Assembly: GCA_031552535.1 (NCBI GenBank)
Contig: JAVBMJ010000041.1
Span: forward strand, 1 to 64,000
Direction: 5' to 3'
DNA from: JAVBMJ01 sp031552535
GTDB taxonomy: Bacteria > Bacteroidota > Bacteroidia > Bacteroidales > Rikenellaceae
Length of the DNA stretch: 64,000 nt
Of this stretch, positions 43,325-52,164 are shown piece after piece. The notes under the pieces are model-generated. The model saw nothing but the letters and a program-made list of their open reading frames with translations, did no database searches and was not told where the DNA came from. A program made the translations under genes and the position numbers. Every line of letters begins with the position of its first letter. The stretch's first letter is position 1.

Positions 43325-43879
43325 GTGAAAAATATTACCATCTATTCTACACCACCGTTAGCGGACAGGGAAGATATAAGCCATGAGCATATAAAACACT
43401 CTTTTCCGCCTGTGTCGGACGTGAATATACGCCTGCTGATCCTCGGTTCGTTGCCTGGTGACGAATCGCTGAGGATGGGGCGTTATTACGCCCATCCGCG
43501 GAATCGTTTCTGGAGAGTAATGGCTGCCGCAACTGACCGGCCTCTGCCTGCGGATTATGAGGGGTGCAAAGCTATTTTGTCCGGGGCCGGACTTGGCCTG
43601 TGGGATGTGGCTCACACGGCTTCGCGTCGCGGAAGTCTCGACAGCGCTATCGGCAATGTCACTCCCAACGACATCGAGGGATTCATTTCATCTAATCCGG
43701 AACTTAGGGTTATCTGCTTCAATGGCCGCAAGGCCGAGGCCCTGTATGACAGATTTTTCACCAGGCGCGAAGGTATCACATACATATCGCTGCCGAGCAC
43801 AAGTCCGGCTAACGCCGGGATCAGTTTCGAAGTCCTTTGCGACAGGTGGAAGCAAGCTCTCCGGGCGGATTCACGCTAA
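43325..43879 (+). CDS. DNA-deoxyinosine/uracil glycosylase, Mug-TDG fold
   Basis: A 184-residue uracil-DNA-glycosylase superfamily protein of the DNA-deoxyinosine glycosylase type. LLILGSLPGDESLRMGRYYAHPRNRFWRVM is the diagnostic block (about residues 37-66). It carries the GSLPG water-activating loop and YYAHPRNRFW. The C-terminal LPSTSPANA is the second motif. It should excise deaminated bases (hypoxanthine, uracil) from DNA. The start is a GTG at 43325; the true start may be a later GTG near 43411, because the first 28 residues are not typical. Confidence 0.82.
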   Translation: MKNITIYSTPPLADREDISHEHIKHSFPPVSDVNIRLLILGSLPGDESLRMGRYYAHPRNRFWRVMAAATDRPLPADYEGCKAILSGAGLGLWDVAHTASRRGSLDSAIGNVTPNDIEGFISSNPELRVICFNGRKAEALYDRFFTRREGITYISLPSTSPANAGISFEVLCDRWKQALRADSR

Positions 43880-43907
43880 AAGTCTGTCTGAATTTTCTAA
43901 GGAGTAT

Positions 43908-44073
43908 TAGGGCGTGTTAGCATAAACCCGCACGTTCGTTTTCCTGTCGGTTTTGGGTTCTACCGCATTAAATTTTATCCCTAATGGAACCCTATTGCCT
44001 CAAGAATTTTACTTGTATAACACAAAACCGCCTTACAGAACCCAAACATACGGCTTTATGTTGACACGCCCTA
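43908..44073. mobile_element. MITE-like element with nested inverted repeats
   Basis: TAGGGCGTGTTAGCATAAA (43908-43926) and its near-complement TTTATGTTGACACGCCCTA (44055-44073; two differences) bound 166 bases. A second perfect pair, TTTGGGTTCT (43952-43961) and AGAACCCAAA (44037-44046), is nested inside. No coding frame is seen. Related GGCGTGT pieces occur at 11025-11087, 16400-16465, 46846-46869 and, reversed, near 46975-47005. TA on both flanks could be a short target duplication. Confidence 0.6.
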
Positions 44074-44088
44074 TACAGATTCTAACCC

Positions 44089-46842
44089 TCAAACCTGCTT
44101 GTTTGTGGCTGTCACAGTCCTGCACACTTCGGAGATCGCTTCGCCGAGGCCTATGCGATAGCCGGACGAGATAAAGAACACACGGCCAAACGAATCGGCT
44201 ACCATAACCAATGGAAGGTCGGACTCGAAATCGGGGCGTTCGTTCAACACCGAAAGTTCACGTAAAACAGCCCCGTCGCGGTCATAGCCATAATTCATAT
44301 TCGCCGGCAGTCCTTTAAATCCCGAGCGGATAAACGCCTGCAATGAAGCCTCATCCCGCAGCAAACATACTATGGGCAACCGGCTATGGTCTATCGCAGA
44401 CGAGTTCGCCGTAAGTTCCTCTATCAGGTGGCGACTGGGTTCTTTCGCCGCATCGATAACAAGCAATACGAAAAATCCGCGGCCTGTAGTTTGCAGCACC
44501 GACACCGGGCCCTTTCCGTTATGCGGCATGTATTGCGCTTCGGGATTCATGCTCCCTATCATGGCCAATTCATGTGATGCGTCGTCGAAATGAAGTTCCG
44601 CACCGGTTGTTTTGCCACCGGCCACACTATAATGCGCCACACGGGCCAATACCGAACCGTCCCATAAACGGCGGCCGCTTATAATCCGGTAATCCCCCGG
44701 CGGTACTTCGAACACTTTTTCGCGCGAGGTCGCAGTTCCCGCGAGGTCTCCCCGCCCATTGTCGAGACCGAGAGTGTGATACGCACCGTCCCGCCAGCGT
44801 CCTATCGTGTAATTGTACTCATATTTAGGCGTGACAACTCCTTCGCCGCCGGAGTACCTGACCGCCAACCTGCCGGCGGCAGGTGCGGCAGACTCATTGC
44901 CGTCTGCATATACCGGTTGCCACCGGCCGGATACAAAAGCCTCGAAACATCCCGTCACAGGGTCGATCCGGGCCGGCACACCCACCGAACGCAACATAGC
45001 CACCCCGAATATGGCTCTCGAATGGGGATCGGCATACTGGCATGCGATGGTGGCTACCGGACTCTGGGCAAATCCGCGGGGGTTGTATCCACCCACCTCT
45101 TTTATTGTCGCCAGATGCGACCTCACTTTAGCTAATATGTCAGCCTCGCCGGTGCCGGCAGTCAGCATTGCACGCCGCATTACAACACGCCAGGGGGTTA
45201 TCAGCTCATTGGCCACTCGCGGCTGCAACACGTAGTCCCTGTGCAAAGGAGTGTCCTTATAGCGTCCCTCAAGCCGCACCACTCCGCCCAGATGGTCATA
45301 CAGCGACTCCAGTGATATCTCCTGCAAATCCTTTGGCGACAGTGTTTCCAAAAGATCAAATGCCAGTTTGCGATGCTCCACGGGGGTGGTACGCAGAAAT
45401 TTTTCAATTACCGGTCCATTCGACAGCGATTCCATCAACAACGGCACCGTGCGTGCCGTGTCGAGTCCGAGTCCGGCGGCAAGTTCCACGGCACGGCCCC
45501 TGTCAGCGAACCGGAACGATGCTATACGGGATGTGCGGATCGAATCCTCACAGCGCAACCGCGATAAATGCTCTTCCGGGTCGGGCGCTCTGAGTGCCGC
45601 CCGGCTTTCCGGCGGCGGGACCAGCCGATAAGATATGGTAGCAGTGTCGCGCCCGGCGGCAAGAGTAAGCCTGAGGGTGTCGGATCGGGCTACATTAAAA
45701 GACGCTATGGCAGTAGAGTCTCCTCTGGAGGCGGCAACTACCAGTGTTCCATAACCGGTGGTAAGCGATGCCCGTCCCCGGACATCGGTAGTTTTTACGG
45801 CAATGGGATAAAATTCGGCATAATTATAGAGCCCGAACTCTACCGGAACTCCCTCCACAACATTCCCGGCTTCGTCCGAGACTACCACCACCGCCTGCTT
45901 CGCCTGGGCGTAAGCCGGCAGGACATTGATCAGGGTATAACATTCGTTGCGGTCCAATATCTCTTCCGGTCCGTCGTAACGGCCGAATACCCAGGTGTTG
46001 GCAGCCATGGCCCTGCGGACAGAAGAACTGAACCAAGCCATATCGAGTTGCGGCTCCGGTTCACAAGCGCCCATATAGTGCCACCGGCCGTCGATCCACA
46101 CCTCCACCCAGGCGTGGTTATCGTCGGTATGGGCCCAGCGAGGGGTGTATACCTGCCGGGCCGGAATCCCTACCGCCCTCAATGCCGCCACGGTAAACAC
46201 CGACTCCTCGCCGCAACGGCCATAGGCCCTTGCAACGACAGCCAAAGGTCCCGAAGTACGCTGATCGGTGGGAGCGTAAACGACCTGCTCATGACACCAG
46301 TGGTTGACTTCCAGGGCCGCATCGCCCATCGACAATCCTTTCAGTCTCGGCATTAATTCCCGCATGAACACCCTGCGGCACGTATCCATATCTTCGTTGT
46401 TGACCCTCGAAGGAAGCACGAAATGGCGGAACAACCCGTCGGGGACCTTCCTTCCCCATGGGAAAGAGCGCCGGGCTTCGAATGCAGCCCGTATCTGGTC
46501 GAGGAAAAATTCGGGCATGTACGTCGCCATGTCGCTCGAAGGCATGTAGGCGTAGAGAAATGTCAATGCCTCTATTTCCAACTGCGTCGGGGGCTGTTGT
46601 CCGATCAGACCGGCAAATACCGGTTCAAACAACTCGCCGGCACTCCGGACCGTGTCGCCAAGAAACAACTGCGTGTCTGCAAAAAATGCACGTTTCGCAG
46701 CAAAATCACGTCCGGTCTGCTCACGTAGCGTCTCGTCGGCGATAAAATGGGGATTATCCCGCCTGCCGCACGATGACAAAACGGCGAGCAGGAATATCCA
46801 TAGGCATATAGTTTCTTTTCTGGTCATTGTCATTTCTCTCAT
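44089..46842 (-). CDS. Transglutaminase-domain lipoprotein, large, with a degenerate second half
   Basis: A 917-residue exported protein. A lipoprotein signal ends in LAVLSSC. The first transglutaminase-like domain (about 150-290) keeps the Cys in GRCGEESVF, the His in DDNHAWVEVW and an acidic residue after GRWHYMGACEPE. A beta-sandwich of the carboxypeptidase-regulatory type follows (about 300-390). A second copy near 560-660 (SRAIFGVAMLRSVGVPARID, FEAFVSGRWQPVYADG) aligns with the first but has lost the Cys and His. The C-terminus looks thioredoxin-like. It could be a surface peptidase or amidase; the substrate is unknown. Confidence 0.8.
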   Translation of the reverse strand: MREMTMTRKETICLWIFLLAVLSSCGRRDNPHFIADETLREQTGRDFAAKRAFFADTQLFLGDTVRSAGELFEPVFAGLIGQQPPTQLEIEALTFLYAYMPSSDMATYMPEFFLDQIRAAFEARRSFPWGRKVPDGLFRHFVLPSRVNNEDMDTCRRVFMRELMPRLKGLSMGDAALEVNHWCHEQVVYAPTDQRTSGPLAVVARAYGRCGEESVFTVAALRAVGIPARQVYTPRWAHTDDNHAWVEVWIDGRWHYMGACEPEPQLDMAWFSSSVRRAMAANTWVFGRYDGPEEILDRNECYTLINVLPAYAQAKQAVVVVSDEAGNVVEGVPVEFGLYNYAEFYPIAVKTTDVRGRASLTTGYGTLVVAASRGDSTAIASFNVARSDTLRLTLAAGRDTATISYRLVPPPESRAALRAPDPEEHLSRLRCEDSIRTSRIASFRFADRGRAVELAAGLGLDTARTVPLLMESLSNGPVIEKFLRTTPVEHRKLAFDLLETLSPKDLQEISLESLYDHLGGVVRLEGRYKDTPLHRDYVLQPRVANELITPWRVVMRRAMLTAGTGEADILAKVRSHLATIKEVGGYNPRGFAQSPVATIACQYADPHSRAIFGVAMLRSVGVPARIDPVTGCFEAFVSGRWQPVYADGNESAAPAAGRLAVRYSGGEGVVTPKYEYNYTIGRWRDGAYHTLGLDNGRGDLAGTATSREKVFEVPPGDYRIISGRRLWDGSVLARVAHYSVAGGKTTGAELHFDDASHELAMIGSMNPEAQYMPHNGKGPVSVLQTTGRGFFVLLVIDAAKEPSRHLIEELTANSSAIDHSRLPIVCLLRDEASLQAFIRSGFKGLPANMNYGYDRDGAVLRELSVLNERPDFESDLPLVMVADSFGRVFFISSGYRIGLGEAISEVCRTVTATNKQV

Positions 46843-46845
46843 GTT

Positions 46846-46869
46846 TTAAGGCGTGTCGACACGCCTTAA
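46846..46869. repeat. Perfect 24-base palindrome
   Basis: TTAAGGCGTGTC directly followed by GACACGCCTTAA, with no loop. It lies just upstream of the transglutaminase-type gene start (46842, minus strand). It shares the GGCGTGT core with the MITE-like repeats. Confidence 0.6.
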
Positions 46870-46899
46870 GAATCCATCTAATTCCTTATGCAAATACCC

Positions 46900-46933
46900 C
46901 GGCATAGCTTTCATGGATTCGAAAGCTATGCCG
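46900..46933 (-). terminator. Strong hairpin downstream of the fucosidase gene
   Basis: Perfect 13-base arms (46900-46912 and 46921-46933) with an 8-base loop. It lies 70 bases after the stop codon of the GH29 gene on the minus strand. No long T-run follows, so it may act as an RNA-stabilising hairpin or a weak terminator. Confidence 0.5.
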
Positions 46934-47002
46934 AGGCGTAACTGTCCTCTTCCCAGGAGAATCAGGCAGTCTTCAAGGCGTTAGCGTTTATGCCAGCACA
47001 CC

Positions 47003-48298
47003 CTAAAACTCCAGTTCGACAACGTAGTCTATGTCGGTGGGTGCGGCGGGGAATTTCAACAGAACACCATCTTTATCCTGTGTGAACTTCACCTGGGACT
47101 TATCCTTGAAGAGAGTGGCTTTCTTCACTTTTTTATCTGCGATTGGCAAATAGAGTGCCGCGTCGTCGAGTTTGAGGATGTGCACATAAAGCTTGTTGCC
47201 TTTCGATGTGGTGACGCCCCACTCGTGGGGTTTTACAATCCCTGACCTGGTACCGTAAATCGTTTCGCCGTATTGGCGCATCCACACCCCCACATCTTTC
47301 ATCCTCTGCAAAGATGTCGCCGGAATCTCTCCATTAGGCTGCGGCCCCACATTCAGCAACAGGTTGGCGTTATTGCCAGCCGCTTTTACCAGATAATGTA
47401 TGATATCCTTGTGGCTCCTGTAATTATTGTCAAGTAACCGATAGCCCCACGAGCCATTCATTGTTTCGCATGTCTCCAGGGGCAGCGAACTTATCTCCGA
47501 ATCGGCCGAGTGACCGGCGGTGTTCTGTCCCGGAAGGTCGCGTTCGAACATCTGGAAATCTTCACCCCCGAATGGTTTTATATGATGGTTGTTGCCGACA
47601 AGACATCCCGGCTGCAGGCGGTGTATGAGTGCATACTGGGACTCCAGTTGCCATACTTCCGGGATGGGTTTATCCCAATACCCGTCGAACCAGATGACGT
47701 TCAACGGTCCGTAACCGGTCAATAATTCCGTGAGTTGGGCGTCCATGAATTTACGGTAATCGCTCCACTCGCCACCTCCCTTACGGCCGGTTTCGTGCCC
47801 CGTGCGGCCCAGCGGCCAGTAATCATCGCGCGACCAGTCGAGGTGCGAGTAATAGAACCCCAATTTTATACCCTGCTTATGGCATTCGTCGGCCAGTTCC
47901 TTGAGTATGTCTCGTTTGAATGGTGTCGCCTTTACTATATTGTAATCCGACTGCCGGGTATCCCACATCGAGAAGCCGTCGTGGTGGCGCGAAGTGATCG
48001 TGATATACTTCATTCCGCAATCTTTTACCGCGGCAACCCACGCCGCCGCGTCGAACTTCGACGGATAGAAACCCGAGGCCAATTTGGAATACTCCTCATT
48101 GCTCATCTTTCTGGAGTGCAATATCCACTCCCCGTCGGCGAGCATGCTGTAGATACCCCAATGGATAAATAATCCGAACTTGTCGTCCTGGAACGCTTCG
48201 CGGTTTTTAAGATTTTCTTCCGTAGGCACATACGGGCTTTGAGCGATAGCACTTAAGGTGAACGTTGCTGCAGCTATCAATACCAGCAGTTGTTTCAT
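47003..48298 (-). CDS. Alpha-L-fucosidase, GH29
   Basis: A 431-residue exported GH29 enzyme that releases alpha-L-fucose from glycan ends such as mucin or N-glycan fucose. A signal peptide is present (MKQLLVLIAAATFTLSAIAQ). The family blocks are DDKFGLFIHWGIYSMLADGEW, YITITSRHHDGFSMWDT, GFYYSHLDWSRDDYWP and the nucleophile segment NVIWFDGYWD. A longer frame reaches 48376, but the ATG at 48298 gives the proper signal peptide. The divergent sensor kinase gene starts 255 bases away and may respond to related sugars. Confidence 0.93.
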   Translation of the reverse strand: MKQLLVLIAAATFTLSAIAQSPYVPTEENLKNREAFQDDKFGLFIHWGIYSMLADGEWILHSRKMSNEEYSKLASGFYPSKFDAAAWVAAVKDCGMKYITITSRHHDGFSMWDTRQSDYNIVKATPFKRDILKELADECHKQGIKLGFYYSHLDWSRDDYWPLGRTGHETGRKGGGEWSDYRKFMDAQLTELLTGYGPLNVIWFDGYWDKPIPEVWQLESQYALIHRLQPGCLVGNNHHIKPFGGEDFQMFERDLPGQNTAGHSADSEISSLPLETCETMNGSWGYRLLDNNYRSHKDIIHYLVKAAGNNANLLLNVGPQPNGEIPATSLQRMKDVGVWMRQYGETIYGTRSGIVKPHEWGVTTSKGNKLYVHILKLDDAALYLPIADKKVKKATLFKDKSQVKFTQDKDGVLLKFPAAPTDIDYVVELEF

Positions 48299-48552
48299 GA
48301 TCTGAAGCATTTTTAAAATCAGGTTAAAGTGATAAATTCCATCCCGGCCGCATGGCAAGGAGTACATCAATGACAAATTTAATCAAATTTATCCAGAATA
48401 TGTATAAATTTCCTATTGAAAGCATATTATTATATGAAGTCCAAATAAGAAAATCAGGCAGACTATTATACTTTTTACCTTATCGGAGCATTTTTTGTTT
48501 TTTTTGCTTACATTTGTCTTTATTGCTCAGTATTCGATTAAAACACTGTAGT

Positions 48553-51500
48553 ATGCCGGAAAATCTACGCAGCTTTAGTTACACCCCGGAGATAATCGCA
48601 TTATTGGAAAAGAATGCCCGGATCGGTTGGTGGAGAATAGATTTCGGGCGTCAGACCCTGGTCTGCTCCGATTATCTGAATCAAATGCTGGGGTGGGAAG
48701 GAGGTGAAATGCCTATAGAGCGATTCATCGCCCGCGTGAATCCGGAGCACCAGGAGAGAATAATAAGCGAGTTGTCTCTTTCGGTGAGCGAGATAGGCTA
48801 TTTTGAGTACAACGTTCGCATCAACACCACCGCCGGCGACCTGTGGTTCTACCTCAACATGTGCAAAACCACGCAGCTCGAAGACGGGTCATTCGTCGGC
48901 GAAGGCTATGCCAGGTGTTTCTCGGGGGAGGATGCCGCGATGACCAGCGACCAGGTGTCTGAAAATATAGAACAGGTATTGCATTGGCAAACAGTGGCTT
49001 CACGGCTTATCCTCGATATGATATATGGCGATGAAAACGAGAAAGTTTATGAGCAGGCGCTCGATATCGTGAGGAAACGTTATTCCTGTGAAAGGGCATG
49101 CGTGATTCTGTTTGACCATCGCCGCCAGATTTTCGGGGAGATATACGAGTCCAAGTCCGACGAATTTCCTTCCGCACCGGAGGTCTTGCTGGGAAAATCC
49201 ATGGAGAATGCTCCATGGATTGTTCCACGTATAATGTCGGGACAGGCTGTGTTTATCGACAATACCGACGGTCTTCCCGAAGAGGCGTCCCTGGAAAAAG
49301 AATTCCTGGAGCGCAACGGGGTCCATGCGTTTATGGCGGCCCCGATAGTTTCGAATAAAGGTGCATGGGGCTACCTGGCGGTAACATCTTCTTCGCCCCG
49401 CCTTTGGAGCGGGATCGACCGTGAGTGGCTCATAGCCATGTCTTATTTCCTAAGCGCGTGTTTCGAGCTCAACCGTTCGCAAAATGCGCTTGCAAGCGAA
49501 GGTGAATACCTTAAGTCGTTGTATATGAATATGCCTTTGGGTTTTGCACGCCTGAGGCTGGTCTATAATGACGAGAAGGTACGCGATTTCATAATATCCG
49601 ATGCCAACGCAACAATGGGGCTTCATGCCGGCATTCCATGCCAGAAACTTATGCTGGCGAGGGGAGACGATATTAAATGCATATTTGCGGGCATCGACGA
49701 TTTGATCGAGATATTTGCTGAGATTGTTGTAGACAACGGTTTTGTCGAGAGAGAAACCGTCAATGTAAAGACGGGCCGCCATTACCGTAATACATTTTAT
49801 TCGCCGGGAGACAGGGAGGTGGTGGTGCTTTCGATGGACATCACGGAAAAGGTCGCCGCAAATGCGGCTTTGCATCGAAGCGAAGAGATGTTCCGTATGG
49901 TTTACCAGCACATTCCCGTAGGTATAGAGTTGTATGACAGGAGTGGCAAAATGGTGGGAGCCAACGGAGCCGCATGCGAGATATTCGGATATAAATCCCT
50001 CGACGGCGTTCTGGGCACCAATCTTTTCGATTGGCCCTCGCTGATGAGCAATCCACAGGCTGCGGCAGACATAAGGGCGGGTAACGATGCTTCGTTCGAT
50101 TTCACATTCGATTTCAAAGAGATGGATCCCGACCTGACCAGCCATAGGTCGGTGAAACATTTATCGATGCAGTGCACCGTGATGCGCGATATAGATGGAA
50201 ATACCGAAAATTATCTTTTGCTGGTCATAGACAACACCGAAAAAATAAGGACATATCTCGACCTGAAGAAATTCCAGACCGACTTCGATTCCATATCCGG
50301 CTTTGCCCAGGTGGGACTTTTCACATGGGACATTCCCTCCGACACATTGATGGCCACCGACCAGTGGTATAATAATACGACCATAAAGAGAGGTGAAAAC
50401 TTGAGCGACCTTGTCCGCGTTGTCCACCCTGGCGACTATGAACGTCTTAAAGATTTTTTGAGAGAAGTCAAGGCGGGAGAGATAACCGAATTCGACACCG
50501 AGGCGCGGATCAGGTTTGACGGCGGTTGGCGTTGGCTGCGGTGTATGTGCAAGGTAGGCCGTTTCGATGCGGAAGGCAATGCGGTGGAGTTGACGGGGAT
50601 GAATCTCGACATTACAGAGATGAAGGCTTTCGAGCAGAGTCTTCTCGACGCCAAACTCAAGGCCGAGGAATCAGATCGTCTGAAATCCTCGTTTCTTGCA
50701 AGCATGAGTCACGAGATACGTACTCCGCTTAATGCCATAGTTGGTTTTTCGGGGCTGCTCGCTTATGTCGACAACCCTGAGACGCGCGATGAGTATGTGG
50801 ATATAATCCACCGCAATAACGAACAACTTCTACAACTGGTCAACGATATTCTCGATTTTTCTATCATAGAAGCAGGTATCCTCAGTATAATTCCAGCCGA
50901 GATCAATGTCAACCGGATGCTGGAACAGGTGATGGAGAAACATATCGACAAAGTGTCTTCCGACGTCCGTCTGTTTTTCGAGCCTTCGGGGGAGGACGTA
51001 AAGATATACAGTGACGAGACCCGGTTGCAGCAGGTGCTATCGAATTTTGTGGGAAATGCCATCAAGTTCACCCTCCGGGGCTTTATACAACTCAAGTATG
51101 AGTTGCGGGACCGCGATATTATTTTCTCAGTTTGCGATACGGGTATCGGCATGACTGAAGAGCAGGTGTCGCGGGTATTCGACAGGTTTGTTAAATTTGA
51201 CGAATTTTCACCCGGGACAGGTCTTGGGCTCTCGGTCTGCAAGAGCGTGGTGGATGTGTTGGGAGGTACTGTCGGGGTTGAATCCAAGCCGGGAGCCGGC
51301 TCCCGGTTCTGGTTCAGGATTCCCGTTTCCCACACCCGGTCGGCTAACAAAGAGAAGAAAGTGGTTAAACAGGATAAGGTTGCGGTCCCTATTTCCGCCG
51401 CGCGTCCTACGATACTCGTTGCCGAAGACTCCGAAAGCAACTATGTGCTTCTGTCTGTAATATTGCGTAACGATTTCCATTTGCTACATGCCCGTAACGG

Positions 51501-51780
51501 CCAGGAGGCGGTTGATCTGTACAAAGAGCACAAACCCGACCTTATACTTATGGATATCAAGATGCCTGTTATGGGAGGACTCGAGGCGACGCGAATAATA
51601 CGCGGGCTCGACAATGCAATACCCATAGTTGCTCTCACAGCCTACGCTTTCGACAGTGATCGCAAGGCAGCGTTCGACGCAGGATGTACCGGATTTTTAT
51701 CCAAACCTATCATGGCCTCGACCGTTAAGGATAGCCTGCGGATGTTCCTCGATGGGAAGGAGCCGGTTCCGGGGATATAG
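48553..51780 (+). CDS. Hybrid histidine kinase with PAS/GAF sensors and a receiver domain
   Basis: A soluble hybrid sensor kinase of 1075 residues. Order: PAS with PAC (about 15-125), GAF (about 145-305), two to three PAS-like units (about 320-705, including a second PAS with PAC near 590-705), HisKA with His720 in ASMSHEIRTPLNA, HATPase_c with DTGIGM and GTGLGLSVCK, then a receiver domain with phospho-acceptor Asp1001 in LILMDIKMP and the VALTAYA and FLSKP end. No membrane segment is seen, so it senses an internal or diffusible signal. An open frame reaches 48352, but the upstream part is AT-rich and not kinase-like; ATG 48553 is chosen. The output regulator is not adjacent. Confidence 0.88.
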   Translation: MPENLRSFSYTPEIIALLEKNARIGWWRIDFGRQTLVCSDYLNQMLGWEGGEMPIERFIARVNPEHQERIISELSLSVSEIGYFEYNVRINTTAGDLWFYLNMCKTTQLEDGSFVGEGYARCFSGEDAAMTSDQVSENIEQVLHWQTVASRLILDMIYGDENEKVYEQALDIVRKRYSCERACVILFDHRRQIFGEIYESKSDEFPSAPEVLLGKSMENAPWIVPRIMSGQAVFIDNTDGLPEEASLEKEFLERNGVHAFMAAPIVSNKGAWGYLAVTSSSPRLWSGIDREWLIAMSYFLSACFELNRSQNALASEGEYLKSLYMNMPLGFARLRLVYNDEKVRDFIISDANATMGLHAGIPCQKLMLARGDDIKCIFAGIDDLIEIFAEIVVDNGFVERETVNVKTGRHYRNTFYSPGDREVVVLSMDITEKVAANAALHRSEEMFRMVYQHIPVGIELYDRSGKMVGANGAACEIFGYKSLDGVLGTNLFDWPSLMSNPQAAADIRAGNDASFDFTFDFKEMDPDLTSHRSVKHLSMQCTVMRDIDGNTENYLLLVIDNTEKIRTYLDLKKFQTDFDSISGFAQVGLFTWDIPSDTLMATDQWYNNTTIKRGENLSDLVRVVHPGDYERLKDFLREVKAGEITEFDTEARIRFDGGWRWLRCMCKVGRFDAEGNAVELTGMNLDITEMKAFEQSLLDAKLKAEESDRLKSSFLASMSHEIRTPLNAIVGFSGLLAYVDNPETRDEYVDIIHRNNEQLLQLVNDILDFSIIEAGILSIIPAEINVNRMLEQVMEKHIDKVSSDVRLFFEPSGEDVKIYSDETRLQQVLSNFVGNAIKFTLRGFIQLKYELRDRDIIFSVCDTGIGMTEEQVSRVFDRFVKFDEFSPGTGLGLSVCKSVVDVLGGTVGVESKPGAGSRFWFRIPVSHTRSANKEKKVVKQDKVAVPISAARPTILVAEDSESNYVLLSVILRNDFHLLHARNGQEAVDLYKEHKPDLILMDIKMPVMGGLEATRIIRGLDNAIPIVALTAYAFDSDRKAAFDAGCTGFLSKPIMASTVKDSLRMFLDGKEPVPGI

Positions 51781-51855
51781 TACTCCCCTGCGAGGGATGT
51801 CATGTGGCTTTGATAAACTGTTTAAATCCGGCTTATAAGTCTGTCTAAACCGGAT

Positions 51856-51885
51856 TTAAGTGATTGATTATTGTCAATCACTTAA
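51856..51885. repeat. Perfect 12-base stem downstream of the kinase gene
   Basis: TTAAGTGATTGA (51856-51867), loop TTATTG, TCAATCACTTAA (51874-51885). It is not followed by a T-run, so it is more a structured 3' end than a terminator. Confidence 0.5.
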
Positions 51886-51954
51886 GCGGTTTTTGAGAAG
51901 ACCGGTTGCGTTTTAAGGGAAACAAAACCCAGGTTATTTTTGGGTTGCATTACC

Positions 51955-51996
51955 AAAAAAGGATTGGCCGCGCGATTGCGCGGCCAATCCTTTTTT
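51955..51996. terminator. Strong bidirectional terminator after the kinase gene
   Basis: A 13-base perfect GC-rich stem (51961-51973 with 51978-51990, loop GATT) is flanked by A6 and T6. It can stop transcripts in either direction between the converging kinase and EF-G2-like genes. Confidence 0.9.
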
Positions 51997-52097
51997 CGCT
52001 TTCCCTGCATCCGGCTCCTTACGGGAGGAAAGGCGTGGTGTGTAGATGCCCGGTGTAGGCCGCCTCTCCTTCATTGGATAAACATCTCCTCAAACAA

Positions 52098-52127
52098 TTT
52101 GGGCGTGCTACGAGGAGCACGCCCAAA
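52098..52127 (-). terminator. Terminator of the EF-G2-like gene
   Basis: Perfect 12-base arms (52098-52109 and 52116-52127) with a 6-base loop lie 38 bases after the gene's end at 52165. On the minus strand the stem ends in AAATTGTTTG. Confidence 0.6.
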
Positions 52128-52164
52128 CCGGAGTATCCTTCCCCCGGGAGTTATTCCTATTCGG

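Larger units (their letters stand above)
51781..52164. other. Non-coding stretch packed with hairpins
   Basis: No gene is supported. In order it holds AAATCCGG/CCGGATTT (51824-51831 and 51850-51857, with the AGTCTGTCTAA repeat core between), a perfect 12-base stem (51856-51885), the strong terminator at 51955-51996, and the terminator at 52098-52127. Confidence 0.5.

Noticed and set aside
44089..46842. Fused remnant of two separate transglutaminase genes
   Set aside because: The frame is open over 917 codons with a single signal peptide, and the second region is internally consistent; a natural domain duplication is simpler.
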